Assembly: GCA_033002965.1 (NCBI GenBank)
Contig: JAURVB010003203.1
Coordinates: 1 to 64,000 of the forward strand
Reading direction: 5' to 3'
DNA length: 64,000 bases
Source of the DNA: Piper betle
Lineage: Eukaryota > Streptophyta > Magnoliopsida > Piperales > Piperaceae
Shown: one piece after another, positions 25,001-37,113 of the stretch
Position numbering within the stretch: position 1 is the first letter of the stretch
How the letters are laid out: every line of letters begins with the position of its first letter
Position numbers and translations under genes: made by a program
Notes under the pieces: model-generated
The model's input: the letters and a program-made list of their open reading frames with translations, nothing else
Databases searched by the model: none
What the model was told of the DNA's origin: nothing

Positions 25001-28000
25001 TTTACTGATAGAAGACTCTTAGGGAATGAGGGCACATGAAGCACATCTCGGATACAGAAATTAAAGCTGATTCATTGTTTCCTTTTCCATAGGCAGAGAC
25101 CTGACTTCCATCAGCCAAGATTACCAATAATGGCTGTTGAAATGGGGAATATGTAACAAACAGGTAGGCAGTGCTAGTCATATGGTCTGTGGCTCTGGAA
25201 TCAATAAGCCATTTGCCTTGGGAAGGAGGGAGAGGAGTTGATATACCTGAATAGGCTAGAGAGGCTGACTGAAGGGATGATTCACCATGGGCCATCTTAA
25301 GAAGATGCTCAAAGTCCTCATGACTTATAGTGACAGTAGCAGGTGTAGAAGATCCAAACACAGTTTGCAGCCAAAGCATTCATAAAAGGAGAGGCATCTG
25401 AGGGTTGGTCTTTCTTAGCAGCCCAACTGGTTTCCCATGCTTCTTCCAGCACTTCTCCTCTTATGCCCTTGTTTTGACATCAGATACACTGTTGATCTTC
25501 TCTCTTTCCAATACCTCGACCACCTCCTCTTCCTGAGGAGCCACTATCTCTTCCTCTCCTCCTTGTAGATGAAGCAGTAAACTGAGCAGTGGCTAAAATG
25601 GCAGCACCTCCCTCTTGGTCCTCAGGTTGATCAGTTTCAATGGAGATCCTGGAGAGTCTCGAGAAAGTGGCATTGAGACTTGACAATTCAGCACCAGTCA
25701 AGATCTGGTTTTTAGCAGATTCATACTATGGTCCCAGAGCAGCAAGGAAAGCTATTATCATTAACTCCTCTCTTTGACGATTCCAAGTAGGAAGATCTCC
25801 TGGATAGGGCTGATAAAAACCAATTTCTTCCCACTTAGCTTTGACAAAATTATAGTGCTCATGGAGAGGACGAGTTCCTTGTTTAGGGAGAAATATATTC
25901 TCACACAACTCATAGGTCCTTTGAATGTTTCCTTCTAGCCCATAGGTCTCCTTGACTGATAGCCAGACTGTATAAGCAGTCGGCAGCAACATGACATCAC
26001 AACTAATGTGAGGTTCCATTCTGTTCCACAGCCAAGACCTCACTTGGGCATCTTCCTTTGCCCCCACAGAGCCTGCAATCTCAGGTTTGTCCTCTTCTAT
26101 ATGTTTGAGTTTCTCTTTCGATATTAAAAAGTCTTAATGGCTGCTGACCAAGGAAGGTAATTCTTGGACCCAGAAAGCTTGGATGAAGTAATGGAAGAAC
26201 TGTTTATAAGTTCTGCAATGAATATTGCAGAAGCATCAGAAGTATGAGTGGTGGGTTTATCCTTTGTTGCCATGGATACAATTGTTGGAGTATACAAAAA
26301 CTCAACAACAAGGGGCAGGGAAGCACACAATCACAGAGACAATCGAATAAGTGTGAGAATCCTAATAGGCTTCAATCACACAAACAGGAAACAAATGTAT
26401 GGGAATCCTAATCGATTCATCCACAAAAGGAAAAAGGCGACAAGGATAGAATAACAGGAAGACACAGGTCTAACTTGGATCAATGCTGTGATACCATGTT
26501 AGAATTAGAGTTATAAAGGTGACTCTCAAATGGAGTTCAACGTAGCCTTCTATTTTATATACATAAACAGTTACAACTAACGTGCATAATGTGAGGGAGT
26601 ATCTCCTTCATATTTTCTATCAGAATATGTTCCTAACTAGCTAACAAACACTTAAAAATATGACAACCAAACAGACATAACAGCTAAACAAACATGGCAG
26701 ATAAGACACGAGATAATACTTAAAACAATATCTTATCTAACAACAAGAAACAACAGAATGCACTGTGCAGAGACATACCTACTTTATTTGGGATTGGTTA
26801 GAATATGGGCGATATGGTGACATTGATTGCTTTTATTGTCGTATCCCAAATATGTGCCTATGCATCTTGTGTGAATCTTAATTTGTGACATATCAGGCCA
26901 ATGGCAGGCTTGTGGGAAGAGGGAGCATGGTTCATTCTTATCCGTTTTGTTGGAGGTCTGATACACCCCTTATCTACAGAGCTGTTCCTAGCTGGTAAGT
27001 GAAGATTTTTCCTGTGGCAATTTGTACATTACTTGTTTGTTGTATGATCAGCAGATGAAATAATTCACTAAAAAGTGGTTTGTTTGGATTACTTTCAATA
27101 TTTTGAATTTGGAGGCATCAACTTAAAATTGTGGAGTCATGTCATTTAGTGGATTACTTTGAATCTGATTTGGAGTGAACTGCAAGTACGTCTTAAATTG
27201 AATGTTAAAATTGTTGAGTTATAAGTCATTTAGTGGATTACTTTGAATCTGATTTGGAATGAATGCAAGCATGTCTTAAATTGAATGGCTAAGAATGAGA
27301 TGCATAAATGTCCTTGTAGGTTCGTTAAAGTAGAAAAGATAAAGCAGGACTTGCTTGAAGCCAATGAACAAACATATTGGGTTCCTGCCTATGTCAAGGT
27401 TTAGTTTGTTTGCAGACAAGTCTAGTGTATTTCTCCAAAAATTCTCTATTACAAGTTTTGTTATCAACTCATCAAGCTAATTGTTATTGTTGCTGTATAT
27501 TTAGGAAAAACGTTTCCACAATTGGCTAGAAAATGCTCGAGACTGGAATGTAAGTCGCAATAGATTTTGGGGTACCCCTCTTCCTATTTGGATCAGTGAG
27601 GATGGTGAGGAGAAAGTTGTTATTCATTCCATTGATGAGCTGGAGCAACGTTCTGGTGTTAAAGTAAGCCACGCTTCCATTCTGTAGGTGCTACCATTTA
27701 AATTGCTTCCTTGTGTTGTCGACTTGTTTGTTCCTGTATCATTTGGTAGAGTAATCACCATCTGGATTAGATTCTTGCAGCAAATGTTTGAAGGTGTCAA
27801 GATGTTCAAATGCATCTGAGTAGTGGTGCATTTTAGTTTCATGTTGCCTCATAATTGCTGCTGTTGAGTCTCCCACTCAACTATAAGAATGATGGATATG
27901 TGTATAATAAATAAACTAGCTGAAAATTTGTGTAAAGATTATGATTTCTGTTTGGAGAAATATTAAAGATGCGAAGAACTAATAAGTAAGTTTTCACTCT

Positions 28001-31000
28001 CAGTCACCACAAAAATGAAAATATCTAGTTGGAAATTGAATGTGAACAATGATATGGCCTAGGATAGGATGAATTGGGGTTGAAACTATATGTGACGCCG
28101 AATATAAGTGCCTGAGAATGAAGAATATGTATTAATTGAAAATTACGTAACTTAAGTCCGTTGTTTGTTAAATTTTACCTTATAGTAGAAACACCAACAA
28201 ATGATGCTAGTAGGTAGTCATTTTCATATACTGCTGCATTGCATTTGGTTTGCTTGTAGATGATGGCATTTTTTGAATGTGTGCTGATTCTCTTACTTTT
28301 TTAGAGTCATTGTGATTTTACTGTTTTTTAGTGTAGAAAAAAATTGTTGTATTCTATTCCAATAATACATTTGTATTTTCAATATTATTGAATAACTATA
28401 GAATGCACAGTTATTTTGTTTATTTTAGATTACAGATTTGCACCGTGACAATATTGATCTTATCACACTTCCCTCTGCACGTGGTCCAAATTTTGGAGTA
28501 CTTCGACGAGTTGAATATGTAAGTGCTCTTGCCTCTGGGCTAAATTTTCTTTATTTATAAGAATATGGATTACTTGGGAAGGATACTGAAGATGCTAGGC
28601 TTTTAAAGTCTTTTTTTTCTCATGATGCTGATTAATTGTATCAAAATTGTTGTTACTGATATATTTGTCTTTTGTAATTTCCTTGCTATCAGATGAGTAA
28701 AATTTGAATGGAGTGGTTGCAGATATATTTGACATTTCTTTTACTTTAGTTCGAATTTAGTTATCATTCCATAATTTTGTCTATCCAGGTATTTGATTGT
28801 TGGTTTGAAAGCGGATCAATGCCATATGCTTATATCCATTATCCTTTTGAGAACAAGGAATTATTTGAAAGAAATTTTCCTGGGCAATTTGTTGCAGAAG
28901 GGATTGATCAAACACGTGGATGGTTGGTGTTTAGATTACTGAATCAAATTTTGCAATTTTGTTCGGAACCATCATTTAAAGAATTAACTTTCTATGTTAT
29001 TCCACTTTTCAACAGGTTCTACACGCTGATGGTACTTTCAACTGCTTTATTTAAAAAACCTGCATTTAAGAATCTCATCTGCAATGGTCTGGTCCTTGCT
29101 GAAGATGGGAAAAAGATGAGTAAAAGGCTGAAGAATTATCCTGATCCCATGGAAGTTGTTAATGATTATGGGGCTGTAAGCTACTTGCACATGCATTCTT
29201 ATCAATTTTTTCCTGGTTTGAATCAAATATCATTGATAGATGCTGATGTTTCAATAGAATAGCATTCTTTATAGGCTGAAAATAATACTGTCATGTACTA
29301 AATCAACTTAATTATTAGGATGCGTTGCGGTTGTACCTCATCAACTCGCCTGTTGTTCGTGCCGAGTCTTTGAAGTTTAAAAAAGATGGAGTGTATAGTG
29401 TGGTAAATATTATTTTCTTGTTGCATATTGTTTTCTATATTAATTGTAGTCCTTAAATGAATTCGGCTAGTTTGCCATCTTAATCTCACATTTTGCACAT
29501 GCAGGTTAAGGATGTGTTCCTTCCATGGTATAATGCTTATAGGTTTCTCGTTCAGAATGCAAAGAGACTCGAGGTTGATGGTCTTCCACCATTTATTCCA
29601 ATTGACCTTGTGACTGTTAGAAAATCATCAAATGTTCTTGACCAATGGATTAACTCTGCCACTGAGAGCTTGGTTCGTTTTGTTCACCAAGAAATGGATG
29701 CTTATCGTCTTTACACGGTTTGTCACTGTCTGGTGGCTGTTTTTTAGGCTATATTTCTTGTATGCATTGAGTAAAATATGTTTGATCATGTTTTAGGTGG
29801 TTCCTTTTCTTTTGAAATTCATTGACAATCTTACAAACATATATGTACGTTTCAATCGGAAAAGATTGAAAGGCCGCACTGGAGAGCATGACTGCAGGGT
29901 CTCTCTTTCAACTCTATATCATGTATGTGACTTTTCAATTTACCTTCTAATTACTTACTAGAATGTGAATTTCCAAATATATATATATATATATATTTGC
30001 TTACTGCTTATGGTCACTTATTGATGGTTCACTTCTGTTCAAATCTACTTCGCGTGTAGGTGCTTCTAACAACTTGTAAAACTATGGCACCTTTTACACC
30101 ATTTTTTACTGAAGTTCTATACCAAAATTTGCGAAAAGTTTGTAAGGATTCTGAGGAGAGTGTTCATTATTGCAGTTTTCCTTCAGCTGGAGGAAAGGTA
30201 TGTATAACATTAGTTTATTTTCTACATCTTATTTGTTGAGGATTTTGTTCACTTCCATTTTTTGATGTGACATGAAATTAATATATTGGTTATATATGCC
30301 TTAAGAGCGATGAGCGCATTGAGCGAAGTGTGGGAAGGATGATGACTATCATTGACCTGGCTCGAAACATTCGAGAGCGCCATAATAAGCCTATAAAAAC
30401 TCCTCTTAGGTGTGTTATATTCAATATTCTAGCAGTTGGTTATTTGTTCTCTTTGAAATTCTCTCGACACACAAAATGTGCATCCTTCTCATCATGAACA
30501 ATGGTCCCATTTTTCTAATGCACTACTTCCTAATTTGATCTCTTCAGGGAAATGGTGGTTGTTCATCCCGATGAAGAGTTTCTTGAAGATATCACGGGAA
30601 AACTGGGAGAGGTTGGTTAATTTTCAATATTTATTATTTTTGTAAAAAATCTATGATGTGTCATGGCGTTCATTAGACCTTAATTAATCTCTAGTAGTAA
30701 ATGCTTCTGTCTTTTTCTTATTGTGTTGACGTATAGTTCTCACATCACCGGGTTTATTGAAAATAGATATTTTTAATTATCTTTTAGACGGTTTGTTATT
30801 AGACATGACTCTTATTTTTCAATTGCAATCTTACACAATTTTGGGTTTAATCACTCTGATTTAATACGTTCTTGTTTTGATGTATCCCTCTTTTATTTTT
30901 TTAGTAGGATGCTCATCCATGATCCATTGAAGTGTGTTCATGTTGCCCTCACATTGTCTTTTATTCATTCTTTTTCCTGCCATATATAGACATGTTTTAA

Positions 31001-34000
31001 ATCTACTTTTTCTTCTTAGTTGTCATTTTTAGTTCAGTGTTATAGACTTGCAAACTATCTGTGTATTGGGTTTTTCTTCTTTTGAACCAGTACGTTTTAG
31101 AGGAGCTGAATTTACGGTCAGTTGTCCCCTGTAATGACCCATTGAAGTATGCTTCTTTGCGCGCCGAGCCTGAATTCAGGTACCTCCTCCGTCCTCCCCC
31201 TTTTTCTCCTTCCACCTGATATGAAAAATGTGTAGGGAACCTGGTATCTAATGACAATATTTATTTCATTCAGATATTTGGTCTGTATATCCTACCGTAT
31301 GCTGTTACTGCGATAAGAGTGTTTCCTTGCAACTCTAATCCTCAAGCCCTCTTGCAATAATGCATGAGATTTTGAAGTAGCCAGTCATAATGACTTCTTT
31401 TTATATGATTTCATAATTTCTGGTTTCTTTACCTTGTTGTTTAGAACACTCTCCACAGTAATTCTAAGCCTCGGATGCTAAATACCCTTTCACCTCACTT
31501 ACCTGCACCATTTTTTCTCGATGTATTGCATAGCTGGATTTACAGAAAGTTTCTTTGTAAAAAATTCAAATTTTATGTGTCGATTTGTGATTCTATCTTT
31601 AAGTCTACATAGACCATTTTGAACTTCAAGGTTTCTTGCATAGTTGCATTGTAGAGTATTTAAAGATTTAAGAGGCTTCTGAGATAGTTAGCCGCAACAT
31701 CCAGTTTAGCTTCCCTTTTATTTTGTATTTGGTCTCTTGAGCCAACTCCCAAGTTAGATTCATCAGTAATCTCCACTTTTTTAATCTATTTTTCCTGTTT
31801 AGCCTTGCTCTTTTACAAATTGTGTGCTAAGGAGGGACCAATAATTTGTAAGCTTGATAAGTGACGGCTCTTAGATTGTACATTTTCTTTTTAAAATAAA
31901 TGGAAATTAGTCCTTGCATTTAGACATATTGAGAACTATATGGAATGTAATTAAGCGGTGATGCCAGTAAGGATGTGCCTTTTTATCTATTCCATCCAGA
32001 TAACTAGTAGTTGTTAAAGAGCCATTGTATATATCTTGGTCGATGGTTTGTGCAAGATTATCTTGACACGGGTGTTGTAAATATGATGACCACTTGGGTG
32101 GTTGAAATAATGGGTTGTTAAGAAATAATATAGCCATATTATATTGAATAATAGCTTCTATTGTGTAATGATAAGTCATAACATGCTTTTTTAGTTGAAA
32201 AGTTAGGCTGGTTAGAGAATGAAAAGATTAATGTGTAGCAATCTGAAGGATTGCGAATTAAATAGGTTGTATAAAAACAAGAGTTGGAGTTGCCAATTGT
32301 CGATAAAATATGTGAAAACCTTTTGTATTGCTTACTTGTCTTGAACATATGTAAAAGAGAAACCCTCTATGCTGTCAAAAAAGATAATTTGGTTAAGGAT
32401 TAGTTTAAGATGGTAGAGGAAGATGACTTAGACTCAGATAATTTGGAAGGATTTGAAGATTTGAGGAGTTGAGCATGGACATGGTATATGATTGGGATGA
32501 GAGGTGGATTAGGATCTTCATCCCCATACCTAATTATTTGAGATTGGGTGGATGATCATGTCTTGTCTTTACAATTTACAAATATCATGTCTCTAGGTCA
32601 GTTCAATTTTTTGTTTCGTCCATGTTTAATGCAAGCACTTGGACTTGCTTCTCACTTGTTCTAAATACCTGTGCAGTGTTTTAGGAAAACAACTTGGAAG
32701 GAATATGGGACCAGTTGCCAAAGAGATTAAATCCATGACTCAGGCTGATATTTTAGCATTTGAAAGATCGGGGGAAGTAACTTTTTCTGGTCACTGTTTG
32801 AAGGCGTCAGATATAAAGGTGGTTAGAGATTTCAAGCGTCCTGATAATGTTAATGAAGGCGAAGTTGATGCTTCTGGAGACGGTACTATACATTTTTGAA
32901 TTCATTGGCCTGCTTGTATGTTGTTTTGTGGTAAATTTGTAGGAGAGAATATCATTTCCTCTCTTTTTCTTGTAAAAAATTTAGGTGATGTGTTGGTTGT
33001 TCTTGATTTACGGCCCGATGAGTCTTTGTATGAGGCTGGTATTGCTCGGGAGGTATTTCAATCTGACTTGCAATAAGCTAGGTTTACCTTGCTTTGTCTT
33101 TAGATCACAAAAACTTATCAACATCCTTAAAATTCCTATTGTGGTGTCCGTATTATGCATAGGTTGTTAACCGAGTTCAGAAGCTCAGGAAGAAAGCTGG
33201 GTTGGAACCGACAGATGTGGTTGAAGTTTACATTCGGCCAATTGATGATCACAACTCTATTCTAGAGAATGTTCTGAAATCACAGGTACATTGATGGATT
33301 TGTTCATAGAACAATATTCTCAATTTTTGGAAATTTTAGAGCTAAATTGTTTCTAAATTCTAAATTTTCTCACCTTTCATTTATATTTATGTATTATAGG
33401 AACGTTATATCAGGGAGGTGATTGGTTCTCAACTACTTCCCGCTTCTCTGTGTCCTCCTTATGCTGTAAGTTTCAGCAAAAGTTTCCTCTTACTGTCAGA
33501 CTTACTTTTACAGCACTTTTTTCTGCCTTTGTTCTGGGCTATGGCTGCAACTTCTTACAAGAATCAAGCTTGCTTGAGACCTCAAATGATAGATTAATGT
33601 GGCCTGCATGCTTAGAGAAAATATTAATTTACCAACTTTTATTTCTCTCTCTTGAACTCCCTGAGTTAATATATGAAGTGCTAGTTAGTAATTTGACTAG
33701 CAAGGATCTTGTTTTAGAGATTGAGGTTATGTGCTCTTTATTTTGTTTAAGCTCCTTTGTCATCATCACTTACAGGTCATAATCTTTGAGGAGAAATATG
33801 TTGATGTTTCTGGAACATCATTCATTGTTAGATTAGCAAGACCAACATTGGTGTTTAACAAGGAGGCTCTTCTTCCTTTATATTCTGGTAAGCTTCGTCT
33901 TTTTTGAAACATTAGGCTAATTAAGAATAATTGAGTTTTATTGATGACCAGCTCCACCATTTGAGCTAGTCTTCATTTGTAACTTAAACATTGTTTTAAT

Positions 34001-34421
34001 TCCTTTATTTATTCCTTATTTTTCTCAGCTCATTAGTTATATGAATGAAAACGTTATGTTAAGGTTCATTTTGCTTTTGTGTTTGCAAGCTCAAGTTTAA
34101 TTATATTTTTTCACTTTAATTTTGTATTCAGGAGATGAAAATTTTGCTAACGGCCTACAGACTTACCTGTTATCAAGAGATTATGTCAATCTAAAGTCAG
34201 AATTCCAGAAAAGTGATGGAAGGGTTGTGCATCTGTTCATTTCTGCTTGTTTGAGTTGGTAACGATATTATCTCATTTCAAACAAGTGAAATACCGCTGT
34301 GGTGCCTGTGCAGGTGAAGGTAGATTGCATTGTGGACCAGCCCATTGTAGAATTGACTTTGGGGATGCACCTGTTTTTGACTGTTGGAGATTATTATCAG
34401 AGCCGATCAACTACCGTCTAA
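19082..34421 (+). CDS. Cytosolic isoleucyl-tRNA synthetase
   Basis: Twenty-six exons: 19082-19614, 20154-20219, 20304-20447, 20922-21136, 21353-21518, 21693-21806, 26897-26994, 27320-27398, 27505-27663, 28429-28518, 28789-28922, 29016-29175, 29319-29402, 29505-29717, 29797-29922, 30060-30197, 30306-30409, 30548-30611, 31091-31179, 32677-32882, 32985-33052, 33163-33285, 33400-33465, 33776-33887, 34132-34223, 34314-34421. They total about 1,183 residues, the usual eukaryotic length. Class I signatures: HFGH (HIGH) at 19246-19257 and KMSKR at 29113-29127. The CP1 editing domain shows [11 protein letters not shown] and [17 protein letters not shown]; the anticodon-binding part has [18 protein letters not shown]. 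The enzyme charges tRNA-Ile with isoleucine and hydrolyses mischarged valine. Exon 1 lacks one C (six in 19222-19227, seven needed), breaking the frame nine codons before HFGH; all other exons are intact, so I read this as a sequence error. The intron after 21806 has a GC donor and contains a copia element. Confidence 0.93.
21891..22137 (-). repeat. Copia 3' LTR
   Basis: Begins TGTTAGAATTAG and ends TCTAGCA on the plus strand. It is the 3' LTR because the polypurine tract abuts its inner edge. Confidence 0.9.
22138..22150 (-). promoter_or_regulatory. Copia polypurine tract
   Basis: Minus-strand purine run GAGGGGGAG directly next to the 3' LTR; in the family it primes plus-strand DNA synthesis. 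Confidence 0.8.
22150..25379 (-). pseudogene. Copia pol remnant (protease, integrase, reverse transcriptase, RNase H)
   Basis: Pieces in minus-strand order: protease region at about 25,379-25,002 with [12 protein letters not shown]; gag_pre-integrase/integrase at 25044-24577 (HLRLGHPN..., [15 protein letters not shown]); integrase tail pieces at 24226-23999 and 24075-23791; reverse transcriptase start at 23543-23301 ([32 protein letters not shown]); RNase H at 22840-22316 ([20 protein letters not shown]) and a tail at 22386-22150 with ADITTKALP. The pieces lie in all three frames and are split by stops. The protease active-site Asp-Ser-Gly reads Asp-Ser-Arg (codon 25194-25196). The Tyr-Val-Asp-Asp box of the reverse transcriptase is disrupted near 23,087-23,105. 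It cannot make a working polyprotein. Confidence 0.88.
25480..26273 (-). pseudogene. Copia gag remnant
   Basis: Starts [13 protein letters not shown] at 26273 and continues with the typical [11 protein letters not shown] motif, then in another frame (26067-25726) the UBN2-type gag core with [18 protein letters not shown] and [15 protein letters not shown], then 25701-25480, an Arg/Gly/Ser-rich stretch. A decayed zinc knuckle follows beyond a stop codon at about 25,480. In the family gag forms the particle around the RNA. Confidence 0.8.
26485..26496 (-). promoter_or_regulatory. Copia primer-binding site
   Basis: The minus strand reads TGGTATCACAGC right after the 5' LTR, one base from the sequence complementary to the initiator methionine tRNA used by most plant copia elements. 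Confidence 0.85.
26497..26742 (-). repeat. Copia 5' LTR
   Basis: Begins TGTTAGAATTAG and ends TCTAACA on the plus strand. It is the 5' LTR of the antisense element because the primer-binding site abuts it. Confidence 0.9.
27141..27290. repeat. 84-bp tandem duplication in an IleRS intron
   Basis: The words GTCATTTAGTGGATTACTTT and TCTTAAATTGAATG recur with a period of about 84 bp (first copy from 27141, second from 27225). They lie upstream of the exon at 27320 and do not touch its splice acceptor. Confidence 0.75.
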
Positions 34422-36055
34422 GGTGGTGATTTTTTGTCTAGAGGAGCCCATTTGGGTTGGAGAGACTAATCTTTTCTAAACGTTTTCGACTACAGAAGAA
34501 CCACAGTCAAATATAAACAAATTATTATTATTGTTTTTATTCTGATGCTATACTGATATGGAGTTAATTCGAGTTCGATTCTTGTGTAAAAAAATGGCAA
34601 CATTCTTGTGAAGTTGGCAACGGCAATTTGCCTCGTAAGTGAAAAAATTTGCATCATTTTACGAGGAGAAAACCTCTAAATATCTACATTGCATTGCTCA
34701 TATTTTGGAAAATGGTTTGCGGGAGAGTTAATCTCGTTGGTGAGTTGAATCCCACGCGATGAATTGTTCGTTCTGCACAGCGTTGATTGTGGTGCATGAC
34801 TTCTAGTAATTGCTTCCGTGTATAGACTGATGACTTATGCAATTACAAGCCTGTACGAGTTTGCTTAAGAGTGGAATGGTATTTAAAATTTTTTATAATA
34901 TTAATAAATTGTATCTTGTTGGTTTTGAACCATTATTTGTTGATAATTTTTTTCATTTTATAATCTGCTTTTCGTACTTAACTAAAGATTCGCGATTGAA
35001 ATATTTAATTAGTCACACCTAATTTAGCTGTGCTTCAGGATTTCCATGCTTAGTAAGTGGGTAATTTGCTATAGAAAAATACTTAGAAATACCCACTTCC
35101 TAAAATCTTCGATACCCGCTTAACCTGTAAATATTTAGGATATATTGGGTTTAATTAACGAGAATAATTAGTATCAGTTGATACTCTTAAAGAAGTTAAT
35201 TTCAAAATCAATCTGTAGATTACGAGGACGGTTAGAGGGGTAGTTTTGGATATATAAATAAATTATAACTATGTAATTTAAATGAGCGGTCAGATTTCAA
35301 AGTTTATTGTTTAATTAAAGGATACGTGGAATGTAACTAAATTGAAACATATATTTTTACTCCTTTATTTATAGAATTTATTAACTGACAACGAAGATTT
35401 TTATGCATATTTGTACATGCACCAAATTTGGACTCACCGGTCAACGAATTTTGCTTGGATCAAATAAACATTCATTCACAGCCATATGTAGAAGTGATTA
35501 GCTCCAAGATTCCGATGTACTCTACTGGTTGTAAAAATTAAAATTGGGAATTGAATCAGATTTCTTAATAACTTTGAATCAAGCCAAGTCAAACCGGATC
35601 ATGACCAATCACATCATATCATGAATGGAAAAATTAATAAAATTACATGTATATGTTTATACGTGAATTAGTTTATGTAGAGTAATTAAATTAAAATAAA
35701 AAATATTTTATGTCAAATTACGTTTTACTATAAAATAAAATTTTCTTAAGCAAGTTATAGTAACTCTGAAGAAATAAGCATCATAGGTGAGGTGAAAATA
35801 CAGGTAATAAGGAGAATGCAAGTCAAATTTTCTTATATTTTAATTATATCATATCTTTATATATAGTGTAGTTATCAAATATTATAATATATAAAACTTA
35901 ATAAGAATGATGACTTATGAACCATTTCTGAGCCAGCCAAATTCAATTTGAGTTGAGCGATCGAAAGAACAATTCTAACAATTTAAGTCTAAATATATAT
36001 ATTTTGACTTGGATGGATTTTTAAGGAGTCGAGTTGAGTTGGTTGAGTTGGGTTG
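34422..36055. other. IleRS 3' region and intergenic AT-rich DNA
   Basis: The first 150-250 bp after the TAA are likely 3' untranslated sequence. The remainder is AT-rich with no supported gene. Confidence 0.5.
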
Positions 36056-36854
36056 GTTTAAACCATGGTTGCATGAATCGGAATCGGAATCGGAATCGGT
36101 CTGAATCGGCCAAGAATCGGTTCAGTTGAATCGGTCCAAATTAATTTAATCGGTCGTATATAATAATTTGACAATTTATAATATAAATATATTAAAATTG
36201 GGTATTGATGTTATTTTGATATTATTTTGTATATTATAGTTTCTGATATTTTTAAATATTTTTTAAGATTTTTTTAAATTATTTAGAATTAATTATTATT
36301 TTTGACTCGAGTTAGACTCGAGTCAACTTTTAATTACGAGAATGCCACTCTTTACCCCTGCCGCCGCCGCCGTCGCCGGCCCGGTCGGCGGCGAGTCTCG
36401 AGGCGGCGATGTCGGAGGATGTCGGCAGCCCGGTCGGACGAACAGTCAGCGGCCCGCAGCCGGCGGCGAGGCGGCCCGGAGCGGCGGCGAGTCGGCGGCG
36501 AGTCGCGGCGATTCGTGCGTCACAGCCCGATTCGGTCCGGCCACACTTCGGCGGCGACGTTGCGAGGTCGGCGGCGAGGTCGGAGCCGGTCGGCGGCGAG
36601 CCCGGAGTCGGGGAGCACGGCGGAGGGCGGAAACGAGGCGGCGGCGGGCGGACGGCGGCACGAGCGGCGGCGGCGCGGGGGGAGCGGGTTTGATTTTAGG
36701 TTTTTAAAATCCAAATTACTATTTTACCCATGCTTAAATAATTTAATAAAAATCATACCTAGGGTATTTTAGTAATTTCATTAAAAAACCGATTCCGATT
36801 TAAATCGGCCGATTCCGCACGGAATCGGCCGATTCGTGCAACAGTGGTTTAAAC
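36056..36854 (+). mobile_element. hAT-like non-autonomous element, copy 1, with 8-bp target duplication
   Basis: The element is 36064-36846 (783 bp). It starts CATGGTTGCATGAATCGG and ends CCGATTCGTGCAACAGTG, imperfect 18-bp inverted repeats with three mismatches. The direct repeat GTTTAAAC flanks it (36056-36063 and 36847-36854); eight bases is the hAT superfamily duplication size. Inside are GAATCGG iterations, an AT-rich segment, a CTCGAGTTAGACTCGAG palindrome and a CpG-dense core at 36,355-36,690. The long frames in that core are composition artefacts. No transposase is present. Confidence 0.75.
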
Positions 36855-37113
36855 TGATTCTCCCTTCAATACTACCCGATTAAATTCAACACACTCATTT
36901 AAATAAGAATATTTTAAAAATATTTAAACATTTTATACTTGTAAAAAAATAATATTGATTCTCTGCTGCCGCTGCTACTTGGGGTAATTTAAAAATAAAA
37001 GAAATATTTGAAGTATAAAGGTGGGAAGATTACAAAACACAAATGCAGCATTAAAAAAGAAAAAATTACAATGTCCTTGTATCCTTTCTACTACTAACTA
37101 AACGGTTAAATGG

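Larger units (their letters stand above)
21886..26747 (-). mobile_element. Ty1/copia LTR retrotransposon, degenerate, with target-site duplication
   Basis: The element proper is 21891-26742 (4,852 bp) on the minus strand, within intron 6 of the IleRS gene and antisense to it. It is bounded by LTRs of about 247 bp with TG...CA ends and by a perfect 5-bp duplication ACAAG (21886-21890 and 26743-26747). A primer-binding site, polypurine tract, gag and pol remnants occur in copia order (protease, integrase, reverse transcriptase, RNase H). By eye the two LTRs differ at about 30 of 247 positions, so the insertion is old. All proteins are interrupted. Confidence 0.93.

Noticed and set aside
19082..34421. 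Calling the IleRS gene a pseudogene because of the exon 1 frameshift
   Set aside because: All 26 exons, splice sites, HIGH and KMSKS motifs and length are intact; a single missing C in a run of six is better explained as an error.
34560..34590. A GTTCGA-containing stretch resembling a tRNA T-loop
   Set aside because: No acceptor stem or anticodon arm can be drawn around it.
36302..36772. Long overlapping Arg/Gly-rich open frames on both strands
   Set aside because: They fall in the CpG-dense core of a hAT-like element, where stops are rare by composition; the same core in the other copies has different frames.
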